From: Bathymodiolus brooksi
Lineage: Eukaryota; Mollusca; Bivalvia; Mytilida; Modiolidae
Assembly (NCBI GenBank): GCA_963680875.1
Contig: OY804589.1
Span: 28,436,962-28,500,961 of the forward strand
Direction of reading: 5' to 3'
DNA length: 64,000 nucleotides
The notes under the pieces are model-generated. The model was not told where the DNA came from and did not search any database. It saw nothing but the letters and a program-made list of their open reading frames with translations. Of the stretch, positions 27,345 through 40,650 are shown piece after piece. A program made the position numbers and the translations under genes. Position 1 is the stretch's first letter. Each line of letters begins with the position of its first letter.

Positions 27345-30300
27345 TTTTTGAGTTGACCCATGTTTTGTTTGATAGTTGACTCATGATTTGTTTGGGAGTT
27401 GAATCATGTTTTGTTTGAGAGTTGACTCATATTTTGTTAGAGTGTTGATTCATGTTTTGTTTGAGAGTTAACTCATGTTTTGTTAGAGAGTTGACTCATG
27501 TTTTGTTAGAGAGTTGACCCATGTTTTGTTTGAGAGTTGACTCATGTTTTGTTTGAGAGTTGACTCATGTTTTGTTAGACAGTTGACTCATGATTTGTTT
27601 GAGTGTTGACTCATGTTTTGTTTGACAATTGACTCATGTTTTGTTTAAGAGTTGACCCATGTCTTGTTAGAGAGTTGACTCAGGTTTTGTTTGAGTGTTG
27701 ACTCATGTTTTGTTTGTTAGTTGATTCATGATTTGTTTGAGTGTTGATTCATGATTTGTTTGAGTGTGGACTCATATTTTGTTAGAGAGTTGACTCATGT
27801 TTTGTTTGAGTGTTGACTCATGTTTTGTTAGAGAGTTGACTCATGATTTGTTTGACAATTGACTCATGTTTTGTTTGAGAGTTGACCCATGTTTTGTTAG
27901 AGAGCTGACTCAGGTTTTGTTTGTGAGTTGACTCATGTTTTGTTTGAGAGTTGACTCATATTTTGTCAGAGTGTTGATTCATGTTTTGTTTGAGAGTTGA
28001 CTCATGTTTTGTTAGAGAGTTGACCCATGTTTTGTTTGAGTGTTGACCCATGTTTTGTTAGAGAGTTGACTCATGTTTTGTTAGAGAGTTGACCCATGTT
28101 TTGTTAGAGAGTTGACCCATGTTTTGTTAGAGAGTTGACCCATGTTTTGTTTGTGAGTTGACCCATGTTTTATTTGAGAGTTGACCCATGTTTTGTTAGA
28201 GAGTTGACTCATGTTTTGTTTGTGAGTTGACCCATGTTTTGTTAGAGAGTTGACCCATATTTTGTTAGAGAGTTGACTCATGTTTTGTTTGAGAGTTGAC
28301 TCATGTTTTGTTTGAGAGTTGACTCATGTTTTGTTTGAAAATTGATCCATGTTTTGTTAGAGAGTTGACTCATGTTTTGTTTGTGAGTTGACCCATGTTT
28401 TGCTTGAAAGTTGACCAATGTTTTGTTATAGAGTTGACTCATGTTTTGTTTGAAAATTGACCCATGTTTTGTTAGAGAGTTGACTCAGGTTTTGTTTGTG
28501 AGTTGAGTCATGATTTGCTTGAGTGTTGATTCATGATTTGTTTGAGTGTTGACTCATGTTTTGTTAGAGAGTTGACTCATGTTTTGTTTGAGTGTTGACT
28601 CATGTTTTGTTAGAGAGTTGACTCATGATTTGTTTGAGAGTTGACTCATGTTTTGTTTGAGAGTTGACTCATGTTTTGTTTGAGTGTTGACTGATGTTTT
28701 GTTTGAGTGTTGACTCATGTTTTGTTAGAGAGTTGACTTATGGTTTGTTTGAGTGTTGACTCATGTTTTGTTAGAGTGTTGATTCATGTTTTGTTTGAGA
28801 GTTGACTCATGTTTTGTTTGAGTGTTGACTCATGTTTTGTTTGAGAGTTGACTCATGATTTGTTTGAGAGTTGACTCATGTTTTGTTTGAGAGTTGACTC
28901 ATGTTTTGTTAGAGATTTGACTCATGTTTTGTTTGAGTGTTGACCCATGTTTTGTTTGAGAGTTGACTCATGTTTTGTTTGAGAGTTGACTCATGTTTTG
29001 TTAGAGAGTTGACCCATGTTTTGTTGGAGTGTTGACTCATGTTTTGTTTGAGAGTTGACTCATGATTTGTTTGGGAGTTGAATCATGTTTTGTTTGAGAG
29101 TTGACTCATATTTTGTTAGAGTGTTGATTCATGTTTTGTTTGAGAGTTAACTCATGTTTTGTTAGAGAGTTGACTCATGTTTTGTTAGAGAGTTGACCCA
29201 TGTTTTGTTTGAGAGTTGACTCATGTTTTGTTTGAGAGTTGACTCATGTTTTGTTAGACAGTTGACTCATGATTTGTTTGAGTGTTGACTCATGTTTTGT
29301 TTGACAATTGACTCATGTTTTGTTTAAGAGTTGACCCATGTCTTGTTAGAGAGTTGACTCAGGTTTTGTTTGAGTGTTGACTCATGTTTTGTTTGTTAGT
29401 TGATTCATGATTTGTTTGAGTGTTGATTCATGATTTGTTTGAGTGTGGACTCATATTTTGTTAGAGAGTTGACTCATGTTTTGTTTGAGTGTTGACTCAT
29501 GTTTTGTTAGAGAGTTGACTCATGATTTGTTTGACAATTGACTCATGTTTTGTTTGAGAGTTGACCCATGTTTTGTTAGAGAGCTGACTCAGGTTTTGTT
29601 TGTGAGTTGACTCATGTTTTGTTTGAGAGTTGACTCATATTTTGTCAGAGTGTTGATTCATGTTTTGTTTGAGAGTTGACTCATGTTTTGTTAGAGAGTT
29701 GACCCATGTTTTGTTTGAGTGTTGACCCATGTTTTGTTAGAGAGTTGACTCATGTTTTGTTAGAGAGTTGACCCATGTTTTGTTAGAGAGTTGACCCATG
29801 TTTTGTTAGAGAGTTGACCCATGTTTTGTTTGTGAGTTGACCCATGTTTTATTTGAGAGTTGACCCATGTTTTGTTAGAGAGTTGACTCATGTTTTGTTT
29901 GTGAGTTGACCCATGTTTTGTTAGAGAGTTGACCCATATTTTGTTAGAGAGTTGACTCATGTTTTGTTTGAGAGTTGACTCATGTTTTGTTTGAGAGTTG
30001 ACTCATGTTTTGTTTGAAAATTGATCCATGTTTTGTTAGAGAGTTGACTCATGTTTTGTTTGTGAGTTGACCCATGTTTTGCTTGAAAGTTGACCAATGT
30101 TTTGTTATAGAGTTGACTCATGTTTTGTTTGAAAATTGACCCATGTTTTGTTAGAGAGTTGACTCAGGTTTTGTTTGTGAGTTGAGTCATGATTTGCTTG
30201 AGTGTTGATTCATGATTTGTTTGAGTGTTGACTCATGTTTTGTTAGAGAGTTGACTCATGTTTTGTTTGAGTGTTGACTCATGTTTTGTTAGAGAGTTGA

Positions 30301-30700
30301 CTCATGATTTGTTTGAGAGTTGACTCATGTTTTGTTTGAGAGTTGACTCATGTTTTGTTTGAGTGTTGACTGATGTTTTGTTTGAGTGTTGACTCATGTT
30401 TTGTTAGAGAGTTGACTTATGGTTTGTTTGAGTGTTGACTCATGTTTTGTTAGAGTGTTGATTCATGTTTTGTTTGAGAGTTGACTCATGTTTTGTTTGA
30501 GTGTTGACTCATGTTTTGTTTGAGTGTTGACTCATGTTTTGTTAGAGAGTTGACTCATGATTTGTTTGAGAGTTGACTCATGTTTTGTTTGAGAGTTGAC
30601 TCATGTTTTGTTAGAGATTTGACTCATGTTTTGTTTGAGTGTTGACCCATGTTTTGTTTGAGAGTTGACTCATGTTTTGTTTGAGAGTTGACTCATGTTT
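27345..30700. repeat. 1,679-bp repeat pair in copy 2 of the large block
   Basis: The pair seen at 7,127-10,485 is present here at an offset of 20,214 bp. The GTTGGAGTG marker of its second member is at 29,024. Its first member lacks the left end: a 276-bp (12-unit) segment equivalent to about 6,890-7,166 is missing. GTTTGATAGTTGACTC at 27,366 is joined directly to GATTTGTTTGGGAG. Confidence 0.8.
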
Positions 30701-33700
30701 TGTTAGAGAGTTGACCCATGTTTTGTTAGAGAGTTGACTCATGTTTTGTTATAGAGTTGACTCATGTTTTGTTTGAGAGTTGACCCATGTTTTGTGTGAG
30801 AGTTGACCCATATTTTGTTAGAGAGTTGACTCATGTTTTGTTTGTGAGTTGACTCATGTTTTGTTAGAGAGTTGACACATGTTTTGTTAGAGAGTTGAAC
30901 CATGTTTTGTTTGAGAGTTGACCCATGTTTTGTTTGATAGTTGACTCATGTTTTGTTTGTGAGTTGACCCATGTTTTGTTAGGGAGTTGACCCATGTTTT
31001 GTTTGAGAGTTGACCCATGTTTTGTTAGAGAGTTGACCCATGTTTTGTTTGTGAGTTGACCCATGTTTTGTTAGAGAGTTGACTCATGTTTTGTTAGAGA
31101 GTTGACCCATGTTTTGTTTGTGAGTTGACTCATGATTTGTTTGTGTGTTGACTCATGTTTTGTTTGAATGTTGACTCATGTTTTGTTAGAGAGTAGACCC
31201 ATGTCTTGCTTGAGAGTTGACTCATGCTTTGTTAGAGAGTTGACCCATGTTTTGTTTGAGAGTTGACCCATGTTTTGTTAGAGAGTTGACTCATGTTTTG
31301 TTAGAGAGTTGACCCATGTTTTGTTAGAGAGTTGACCCATGTTTTGTTTGAGAGTTGACTCATGTTTTGTTTGAGAGTTGACTCATGTTTTGTTTGAAAA
31401 TTGATCCATGTTTTGTTAGAGAGTTGACTCAAGTTTTGTTTGTGAGTTGACCCATGTTTTGTTTGAAAATTGACCCATGTTTTGTTAGAGAGTTGACCGA
31501 TGTTTTGTTAGAGAGTTGACCCATGGTTTGTTTGTGAGTTGACCCATATTTTGTTAGAGAGTTGACTCATGTTTTGTAAGAGAGTTAACCCATGTTTTGT
31601 TTGTGTGTTGACTCATGTTTTGTTTGTGTGTTGACTCATGTTTTGTTAGAGAGTAGACCCATGTTTTGCTAGAGAGTTGACTCATGTTTTGTTAGAGAGT
31701 TGACCCATGTTTTGTTAGAGAGTTGACCCATGTTTTGTTTGAGAGTTGACTCATGTTTTGTTTGAGAGTTGACCCATGTTTTGTTATAGAGTTGACCCAT
31801 GTTTTGTTAGAGAGTTGACCCATGTTTTGTTTGAGAGTTGACCCATGTTTTGTAAGAGAGTTGACTCATGTTTTGTTTGAGAGTTGACCCATGTTTTGTT
31901 TGAGAGTTGACTCATGTTTTGTTTGAAAAATGACCCATGTTTTGTTAGAGAGTTGACTCATGTTTTGTTTGTGAGTTGACCCATGTTTTGTTTGAGAGTT
32001 GACCCATGTTTTGTTTGAAAATTGACCCATGTTTTATTAGAGAGTTGATTCATGTTTTGTTTGTGAGTTGACCCATATTTTGTTTGAGAGTTGACTCATG
32101 TTTTGTTTGTGAGTTGACCCATGCTTTGTTAGAGAGTAGACCCATGTTTTGTTAGAGAGTTGACTCATGTTTTGTTTGTGAGTTGACCCATGTTTTGTTT
32201 GAGAGTTGACCCATGTTTTGTTAGAGAGTTGACTCATGTTTTGTTAGAGAGTTGACCCATGTTTTGTTAGAGAGTTGACCCATGTTTTGTTAGAGAGTTG
32301 ACACATGTTTTGTTAGAGAGTTGACTCATGTTTTGTTTTTGAGTTGACCCATGTTTTGTTTGATAGTTGACTCATGTTTTGTTTGTGAGTTGACCCATGT
32401 TTTGTTAGGGAGTTGACCCATGTTTTGTTAGAGAGTTGACTCATGTTTTGTTTGTGAGTTGACCCATGTTTTGTTAGGGAGTTGACCCATGTTTTGTTAG
32501 AGAGATGACCCATGTTTTGTTTGAGAGTTGACTCATGGTTTTTTTGTGAGTTGACCCATGTTTTGTTAGAGAGTTGACACACGTTTTGTTAGAGAGTTGA
32601 CTCATGTTTTGTTAGAGAGTTGACCCATGTTTTGTTTGTGTGTTGACTCATGATTTGTTTGTGTGTTGACTCATGTTTTGTTTGAATGTTGACTCATGAT
32701 TTGTTAGAGAGTTGACCCATGTTTTGTTAGAGAGTTGACCCATGTTTTGTTAGAGAGTTGACCCATGTTTTGTTTGAGAGTTGACTCATGTTTTGTTAGA
32801 GAGTTGACCCATGTTATGTTAGAGAGTTGACACATGTTTTGTTAGAGAGTTGACCCATGTTTTGTTAGAGAGTTGACTCATGTTTTGTTTGTGAGTTGAC
32901 CCATGTTTTGTTTGAGAGTTGACTCATGTTTTGTTTGTGAGTTGACCCATGTTTTGTTTGAGAGTTGACCCATGTTTTGTTAGAGAGTTGACCCATGATT
33001 TGTTTGAAAATTGACCCATGTTTTGTTAGAGAGTTGATTCATGTTTTGTTTATGAGTTGACCCATGTTTTGTTTGAGAGTTGACTCATGTTTTGTTTGTG
33101 AGTTGACCCATGCTTTGTTAGAGAGTAGACCCATGTTTTGTTAGAGAGTTGACTCATGTTTTGTTTGTGAGTTGACCCATGTTTTGTTTGAGGGTTGACC
33201 CATGTTTTGTTAGGGAGTTGACTCATGTTTTGTTAGAGAGTTGACCCATGTTTTGTTAGAGAGTTGACCCATGTTTTGTTAGAGAGTTGACACATGTTTT
33301 GTTAGAGAGTTGACTCATGTTTTGTTTTTGAGTTGACCCATGTTTTGTTTGATAGTTGACTCATGTTTTATTTGTGAGTTGACCCATGTTTTGTTAGGGA
33401 GTTGACCCATGTTTTGTTAGAGAGTTGACCCATGTTTTGTTTGTGAGTTGACCCATGTTTTGTTAGGGAGTTGACCCATGTTTTGTTAGAGAGTTGACCC
33501 ATGTTTTGTTTGAGTGTTGACTCATGTTATGTTAGAGTGTTGATTCATGTTTTGTTTGAGAGTTGACTCATGCTTTGTTTGAGTGTTGACTCATGTTTTG
33601 TTGGAGTGTTGACTCATGTTTTGTTTGAGAGTTGACTCATGATTTGTTTGAGAGTTGAATCATGTTTTGTTTGAGAGTTGACTCATATTTTGTTAGAGTG

Positions 33701-36700
33701 TTGATTCATGTTTTGTTTCAGAGTTAACTCATGTTTTGTTAGAGAGTTGACTCATGTTTTGTTAGAGAGTTGACCCATGTTTTGTTTGAGAGTTGACTCA
33801 TGTTTTGTTTGAGAGTTGACTCATGTTTTGTTAGACAGTTGACTCATGATTTGTTTGAGTGTTGACTCATGTTTTGTTTGACAATTGACTCATGTTTTGT
33901 TTGAGAGTTGACCCATGTCTTGTTAGAGAGTTGACTCAGGTTTTGTTTGAGTGTTGACTCATGTTTTGTTTGTTAGTTGATTCATGATTTGTTTGAGTGT
34001 TGATTCATGATTTGTTTGAGTGTGGACTCATGTTTTGTTAGAGAGTTGACTCATGTTTTGTTTGAGTGTTGACTCATGTTTTGTTAGAGAGTTGACTCAT
34101 GATTTGTGTGACAATTGACTCATGTTTTGTTTGAGAGTTGACCCATGTTTTGTTAGAGAGCTGACTCAGGTATTGTTTGTGAGTTGACTCATGTTTTGTT
34201 TGAGAGTTGACTCATATTTTGTCAGAGTGTTGATTCATGTTTTGTTTGAGAGTTGACTCATGTTTTGTTAGAGAGTTGACCCATGTTTTGTTTGAGTGTT
34301 GACCCATGTTTTGTTAGAGAGTTGACTCATGTTTTGTTAGAGAGTTGACCCATGTTTTGTTAGAGAGTTGACCCATGTTTTGTTAGAGAGTTGTCCCATG
34401 TTTTGTTTGTGAGTTGACCCATGTTTTATTTGAGAGTTGATCCATGTTTTGTTAGAGAGTTGACTCATGTTTTGTTTGTGAGTTGACCCATGTTTTGTTA
34501 GAGAGTGACCCATATTTTGTTAGAGAGTTGACTCATGTTTTGTTTGAGAGTTGACTCATGTTTTGTTTGAGAGTTGACTCATGTTTTGTTTGAAAATTGA
34601 TCCATGTTTTTTTAGAGAGTTGACTCATGTTTTGTTTGTGAGTTGACCCATGTTTTGCTTGAAAGTTGACTCATGTTTTGTTAGAGAGTTGACTCATGTT
34701 TTGTTTGAAAATTGACCCATGTTTTGTTAGAGAGTTGACTCAGGTTTTGTTTGTGAGTTGAGTCATGATTTGCTTGAGTGTTGATTCATGATTTGTTTGA
34801 GTGTTGACTCATGTTTTGTTAGAGAGTTGACTCATGTTTTGTTTGAGTGTTGACTCATGTTTTGTTAGAGAGTTGACTCATGATTTGTTTGAGAGTTGAC
34901 TCATGTTTTGTTTGAGAGTTGACTCATGTTTTGTTTGAGTGTTGACTGATGTTTTGTTTGAGTGTTGACTCATGTTTTGTTAGAGAGTTGACTTATGGTT
35001 TGTTTGAGTGTTGACTCATGTTTTGTTAGAGTGTTGATTCATGTTTTGTTTGAGAGTTGACTCATGTTTTGTTTGAGTGTTGACTCATGTTTTGTTTGAG
35101 TGTTGACTCATGTTTTGTTTGAGAGTTGACTCATGATTTGTTTGAGAGTTGACTCATGTTTTGTTTGAGAGTTGACTCATGTTTTGTTAGAGATTTGACT
35201 CATGTTTTGTTTGAGTGTTGACCCATGTTTTGTTTGAGAGTTGACTCATGTTTTGTTTGAGAGTTGACTCATGTTTTGTTAGAGAGTTGACCCATGTTTT
35301 GTTAGAGAGTTGACCCATGTTTTGTTTGAGAGTTGACCCATGTTTTGTGTGAGAGTTGACCCATATTTTGTTAGAGAGTTGACTCATGTTTTGTTTGTGA
35401 GTTGACCCATGTTTTGTTAGAGAGTTGACACATGTTTTGTTAGAGAGTTGAACCATGTTTTGTTTGAGAGTTGACCCATGTTTTGTTTGATAGTTGACTC
35501 ATGTTTTGTTTGTGAGTTGACCCATGTTTTGTTAGGGAGTTGACCCATGTTTTGTTTGTGAGTTGACCCATGTTTTGTTAGAGAGTTGACCCATGTTTTG
35601 TTTGTGAGTTGACCCATGTTTTGTTAGAGAGTTGACCCATGTTTTGTTAGAGAGTTGACCCATGTTTTGTTTGTGAGTTGACTCATGATTTGTTTGTGTG
35701 TTGACTCATGTTTTGTTTGAATGTTGACTCATGTTTTGTTAGAGAGTAGACCCATGTCTTGCTTGAGAGTTGACTCATGTTTTGTTAGAGAGTTGACCCA
35801 TGTTTTGTTTGAGAGTTGACCCATGTTTTGTTAGAGAGTTGACTCATGTTTTGTTAGAGAGTTGACCCATGTTTTGTTAGAGAGTTGACCCATGTTTTGT
35901 TAGAGAGTTGACTCATGTTTTGTTTGTGAGTTGACCTATGTTTTGTTAGAGAGTTGACCCATGTTTTGTTTGAGAGTTGACCCATGTTTTGTTTGAGAGT
36001 TGACTCATGTTTTGTTTGAAAATTGATCCATGTTTTGTTAGAGAGTTGACTCATGTTTTGTTTGTGAGTTGACCCATGTTTTGTTTGAAAGTTGACCCAT
36101 GTTTTTTTTGAGAGTTGACTCATGTTTTGTTTGTGAGTTGACCCATGTTTTGTTAGAGAGTTGATTGATGTTTTGTTAGAGAGTTGACCCATGGTTTGTT
36201 TGTGAGTTGACCCATATTTTGTTAGAGAGTTGACTCATGTTTTGTAAGAGAGTTAACCCATGTTTTGTTTGTGTGTTGACTCATGTTTTGTTTGAGTGTT
36301 GACTCATGTTTTGTTAGAGAGTAGACCCATGTTTTGCTAGAGAGTTGACTCATGTTTTGTTAGAGAGTTGACCCATGTTTTGTTAGAGAGTTGACCCATG
36401 TTTTGTTAGAGAGTTGACCCATGTTTTGTTTGAGAGTTGACTCATGTTTTGTTTGAGAGTTGACCAATGGTTTGTTATAGAGTTGACCCATGTTTTGTTA
36501 GAGAGTTGACCCATGTTTTGTTTGAGAGTTGACCCATGTTTTGTAAGAGAGTTGACTCATGTTTTGTTTGAGAGTTGACCCATGTTTTGTTTGAGAGTTG
36601 ACTCATGTTTTGTTTGAAAAATGACCCATGTTTTGTTAGAGAGTAGACCCATGTCTTGCTTGAGAGTTGACTCATGTTTTGTTAGAGAGTTGACCCATGT

Positions 36701-37039
36701 TTTGTTTGAGAGTTGACCCATGTTTTGTTAGAGAGTTGACTCATGTTTTGTTAGAGAGTTGACCCATGTTTTGTTAGAGAGTTGACCCATGTTTTGTTAG
36801 AGAGTTGACTCATGTTTTGTTTGTGAGTTGACCTATGTTTTGTTAGAGAGTTGACCCATGTTTTGTTTGAGAGTTGACCCATGTTTTGTTTGAGAGTTGA
36901 CTCATGTTTTGTTTGAAAATTGATCCATGTTTTGTTAGAGAGTTGACTCATGTTTTGTTTGTGAGTTGACCCATGTTTTGTTTGAAAGTTGACCCATGTT
37001 TTTTTTGAGAGTTGACTCATGTTTTGTTTGTGAGTTGAC

Positions 37040-39290
37040 CCATGTTTTGTTAGGGAGTTGATTGATGTTTTGTTAGAGAGTTGACCCATGGTTTGTTTGT
37101 GAGTTGACCCATATTTTGTTAGAGAGTTGACTCATGCTTTGTAAGAGAGTTAACCCATGTTTTGTTTGTGTGTTGACTCATGTTTTGTTTGAGTGTTGAC
37201 TCATGTTTTGTTAGAGAGTAGACCCATGTTTTGCTAGAGAGTTGACTCATGTTTTGTTAGAGAGTTGACCCATGTTTTGTTAGAGAGTTGACCCATGTTT
37301 TGTTTGAGAGTTGACTCATGTTTTGTTTGAGAGTTGACCAATGTTTTGTTATACAGTTGACCCATGTTTTGTTAGAGAGTTGACCCATGTTTTGTTTGAG
37401 AGTTGACCCATGTTTTGTAAGAGAGTTGACTCATGTTTTGTTTGAGAGTTGACCCATGTTTTGTTTGAGAGTTGACTCATGTTTTGTTTGAAAAATGACC
37501 CATGTTTTGTTAGAGAGTTGACTCATGTTTTGTTTGTGAGTTGACCCATGTTTTGTTTGAGAGTTGACCCATGTTTTGTTAGAGAGTTGACCCATGTTTT
37601 GTTTGAAAATTGACCCATGTTTTGTTAGAGAGTTGATTCATGTTTTGTTTGTGAGTTGACCCATGTTTTGTTTGAGAGTTGACTCATGTCTTGTTTGTGA
37701 GTTGACCCATGCTTTGTTAGAGAGTTGACCCATGTTTTGTTAGAGAGTTGACTCATGTTTTGTTAGAGAGTTGACCCATGTTTTGTTAGAGAGTTGACCC
37801 ATGTTTTGTTAGAGAGTTGACACATGTTTTGTTAGAGAGTTGACTCATGTTTTGTTTTTGAGTTGACCCATGTTTTGTTTGATAGTTGACTCATGTTTTG
37901 TTTGTGAGTTGACCCATGTTTTGTTAGGGAGTTGACCCATGTTTTGTTAGAGAGTTGACCCATGTTTTGTTTGAGAGTTGACTCATGGTTTTTTTGTGAG
38001 TTGACCCATGTTTTGTTAGAGAGTTGACACATGTTTTGTTAGAGAGTTGACTCATGTTTTGTTAGAGAGTTGACCCATGTTTTGTTTGTGTGTTGACTCA
38101 TGATTTGTTTGTGTGTTGACTCATGTTTTGTTTGAATGTTGACTCATGATTTGTTAGAGAGTAGACCCATGTTTTGCTTGAGAGTTGACCCATATTTTGT
38201 TAGAGAGTTGACCCATGTTTTGTTAGAGAGTTGACCCATGTTTTGTTTGAGAGTTGACTCATGTTTTGTTAGAGAGTTGACCCATGTTATGTTAGAGAGT
38301 TGACACATGTTTTGTTAGAGAGTTGACCCATGTTTTGTTAGAGAGTTGACTCATGTTTTGTTTGTGAGTTGACCCATGTTTTGTTTGAGAGTTGACTCAT
38401 GTTTTGTTTGTGAGTTGACCCATGTTTTGTTAGTGATTTGACTCATGTTTTGTTAGAGAGATGACCCATGTTATGTTAGAGAGTTGACACATGTTTTGTT
38501 TGAAAATTGACCCATGTTTTGTTAGAGAGGTGACCCATGTTTTGTTTGTCAGTTGGCTCATGATTTGTTTGTGTGTTGACTCATGTTTTGTTTGAGTGTT
38601 GACTCATGTTTTGTTAGAGAGTTGACCCATGTTTTGCTTGAGAGTTGACTCATGTTTTGTTAGAGAGTTGACCCATGTTTTGTTAGAGAGTTGACCCATG
38701 TTTTGTTAGAGAGTTGACTCATGTTTTGTTAGAGTGTTGACCCATGTTTTGTTAGAGAGTTGACTCATGTTTTGTTAGAGAGTTGACTCATGTTTTGTTA
38801 GAGAGTTGACTCATGTTTTGTTTGTGAGTTGATCCATGTTTTGTTAGAGAGTTGACTCATGTTTTGTTTGTGAGTTGACCCATGATTTGTTTGAAAGTTG
38901 ACCCATGTTTTGTTAGAGAGTTGACTCATGTTTTGTTAGAAAATTGACCCATGTTTTGTTAGAGAGTTGACCCATGTTTTGTTTGAGAGTTGACTCATGT
39001 TTTGCTTGTGAGTTGACCCATGTTTTGTTAGAGAGTTGACCCATGTTTTGTTAGAGAGTTGACTCATGTTTTGTTTGAATGTTGACTCATGTTTTGTTTG
39101 AGAGTTGACTCATGATTTGTTTGAGAGTTGATTCATGTTTTGTTAGAGAGTTGACCCATGTTTTGTTTGTGAGTTGACTCATGATTTGTTTGTGTGTTGA
39201 CTCATGTTTTGTTTGCGTGTTGACTCATGTTTTGTAAGAGAGTAGACCCATGTTTTGTTAGAGAGTTGACTCATGTTTTGTTTGTGAGTT
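37040..39290. repeat. 2,254-bp repeat, first of three members
   Basis: The marker GGGAGTTGATTGATG occurs near 37,061, 39,315 and 40,672. The first interval is 2,254 bp (98 units) and the second is 1,357 bp (59 units). This first member is full length and includes the GACACATG unit and the GGTTTTTTTGTGAG unit near 37,990. The large-block copy 1 has only one member here, so the triplication happened in copy 2 and explains its 3,611-bp gain (2,254 + 1,357). Confidence 0.82.
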
Positions 39291-40650
39291 GACCCATGTT
39301 TTGTTAGGGAGTTGATTGATGTTTTGTTAGAGAGTTGACCCATGGTTTGTTTGTGAGTTGACCCATATTTTGTTAGAGAGTTGACTCATGCTTTGTAAGA
39401 GAGTTAACCCATGTTTTGTTTGTGTGTTGACTCATGTTTTGTTTGAGTGTTGACTCATGTTTTGTTAGAGAGTAGACCCATGTTTTGCTAGAGAGTTGAC
39501 TCATGTTTTGTTAGAGAGTTGACCCATGTTTTGTTAGAGAGTTGACCCATGTTTTGTTTGAGAGTTGACTCATGTTTTGTTTGAGAGTTGACCAATGTTT
39601 TGTTATACAGTTGACCCATGTTTTGTTAGAGAGTTGACCCATGTTTTGTTTGAGAGTTGACCCATGTTTTGTAAGAGAGTTGACTCATGTTTTGTTTGAG
39701 AGTTGACCCATGTTTTGTTTGAGAGTTGACTCATGTTTTGTTTGAAAAATGACCCATGTTTTGTTAGAGAGTTGACTCATGTTTTGTTTGTGAGTTGACC
39801 CATGTTTTGTTTGAGAGTTGACCCATGTTTTGTTAGAGAGTTGACCCATGTTTTGTTTGAAAATTGACCCATGTTTTGTTAGAGAGTTGATTCATGTTTT
39901 GTTTGTGAGTTGACCCATGTTTTGTTTGAGAGTTGACTCATGTCTTGTTTGTGAGTTGACCCATGCTTTGTTAGAGAGTTGACCCATGTTTTGTTAGAGA
40001 GTTGACTCATGTTTTGTTAGAGAGTTGACCCATGTTTTGTTAGAGAGTTGACCCATGTTTTGTTAGAGAGTTGACTCATGTTTTGTTAGAGTGTTGACCC
40101 ATGTTTTGTTAGAGAGTTGACTCATGTTTTGTTAGAGAGTTGACTCATGTTTTGTTAGAGAGTTGACTCATGTTTTGTTTGTGAGTTGATCCATGTTTTG
40201 TTAGAGAGTTGACTCATGTTTTGTTTGTGAGTTGACCCATGATTTGTTTGAAAGTTGACCCATGTTTTGTTAGAGAGTTGACTCATGTTTTGTTAGAAAA
40301 TTGACCCATGTTTTGTTAGAGAGTTGACCCATGTTTTGTTTGAGAGTTGACTCATGTTTTGCTTGTGAGTTGACCCATGTTTTGTTAGAGAGTTGACCCA
40401 TGTTTTGTTAGAGAGTTGACTCATGTTTTGTTTGAATGTTGACTCATGTTTTGTTTGAGAGTTGACTCATGATTTGTTTGAGAGTTGATTCATGTTTTGT
40501 TAGAGAGTTGACCCATGTTTTGTTTGTGAGTTGACTCATGATTTGTTTGTGTGTTGACTCATGTTTTGTTTGCGTGTTGACTCATGTTTTGTAAGAGAGT
40601 AGACCCATGTTTTGTTAGAGAGTTGACTCATGTTTTGTTTGTGAGTTGAC
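39291..40650. repeat. 2,254-bp repeat, shortened second member (1,357 bp)
   Basis: This middle member follows the first in unit order up to about 40,060. It then skips 897 bp (39 units), including the GACACATG and poly-T-variant units, and resumes at the pattern seen near 38,700. The skip accounts exactly for 2,254 minus 1,357. A deletion by unequal exchange within a tandem pair would produce it. Confidence 0.8.
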
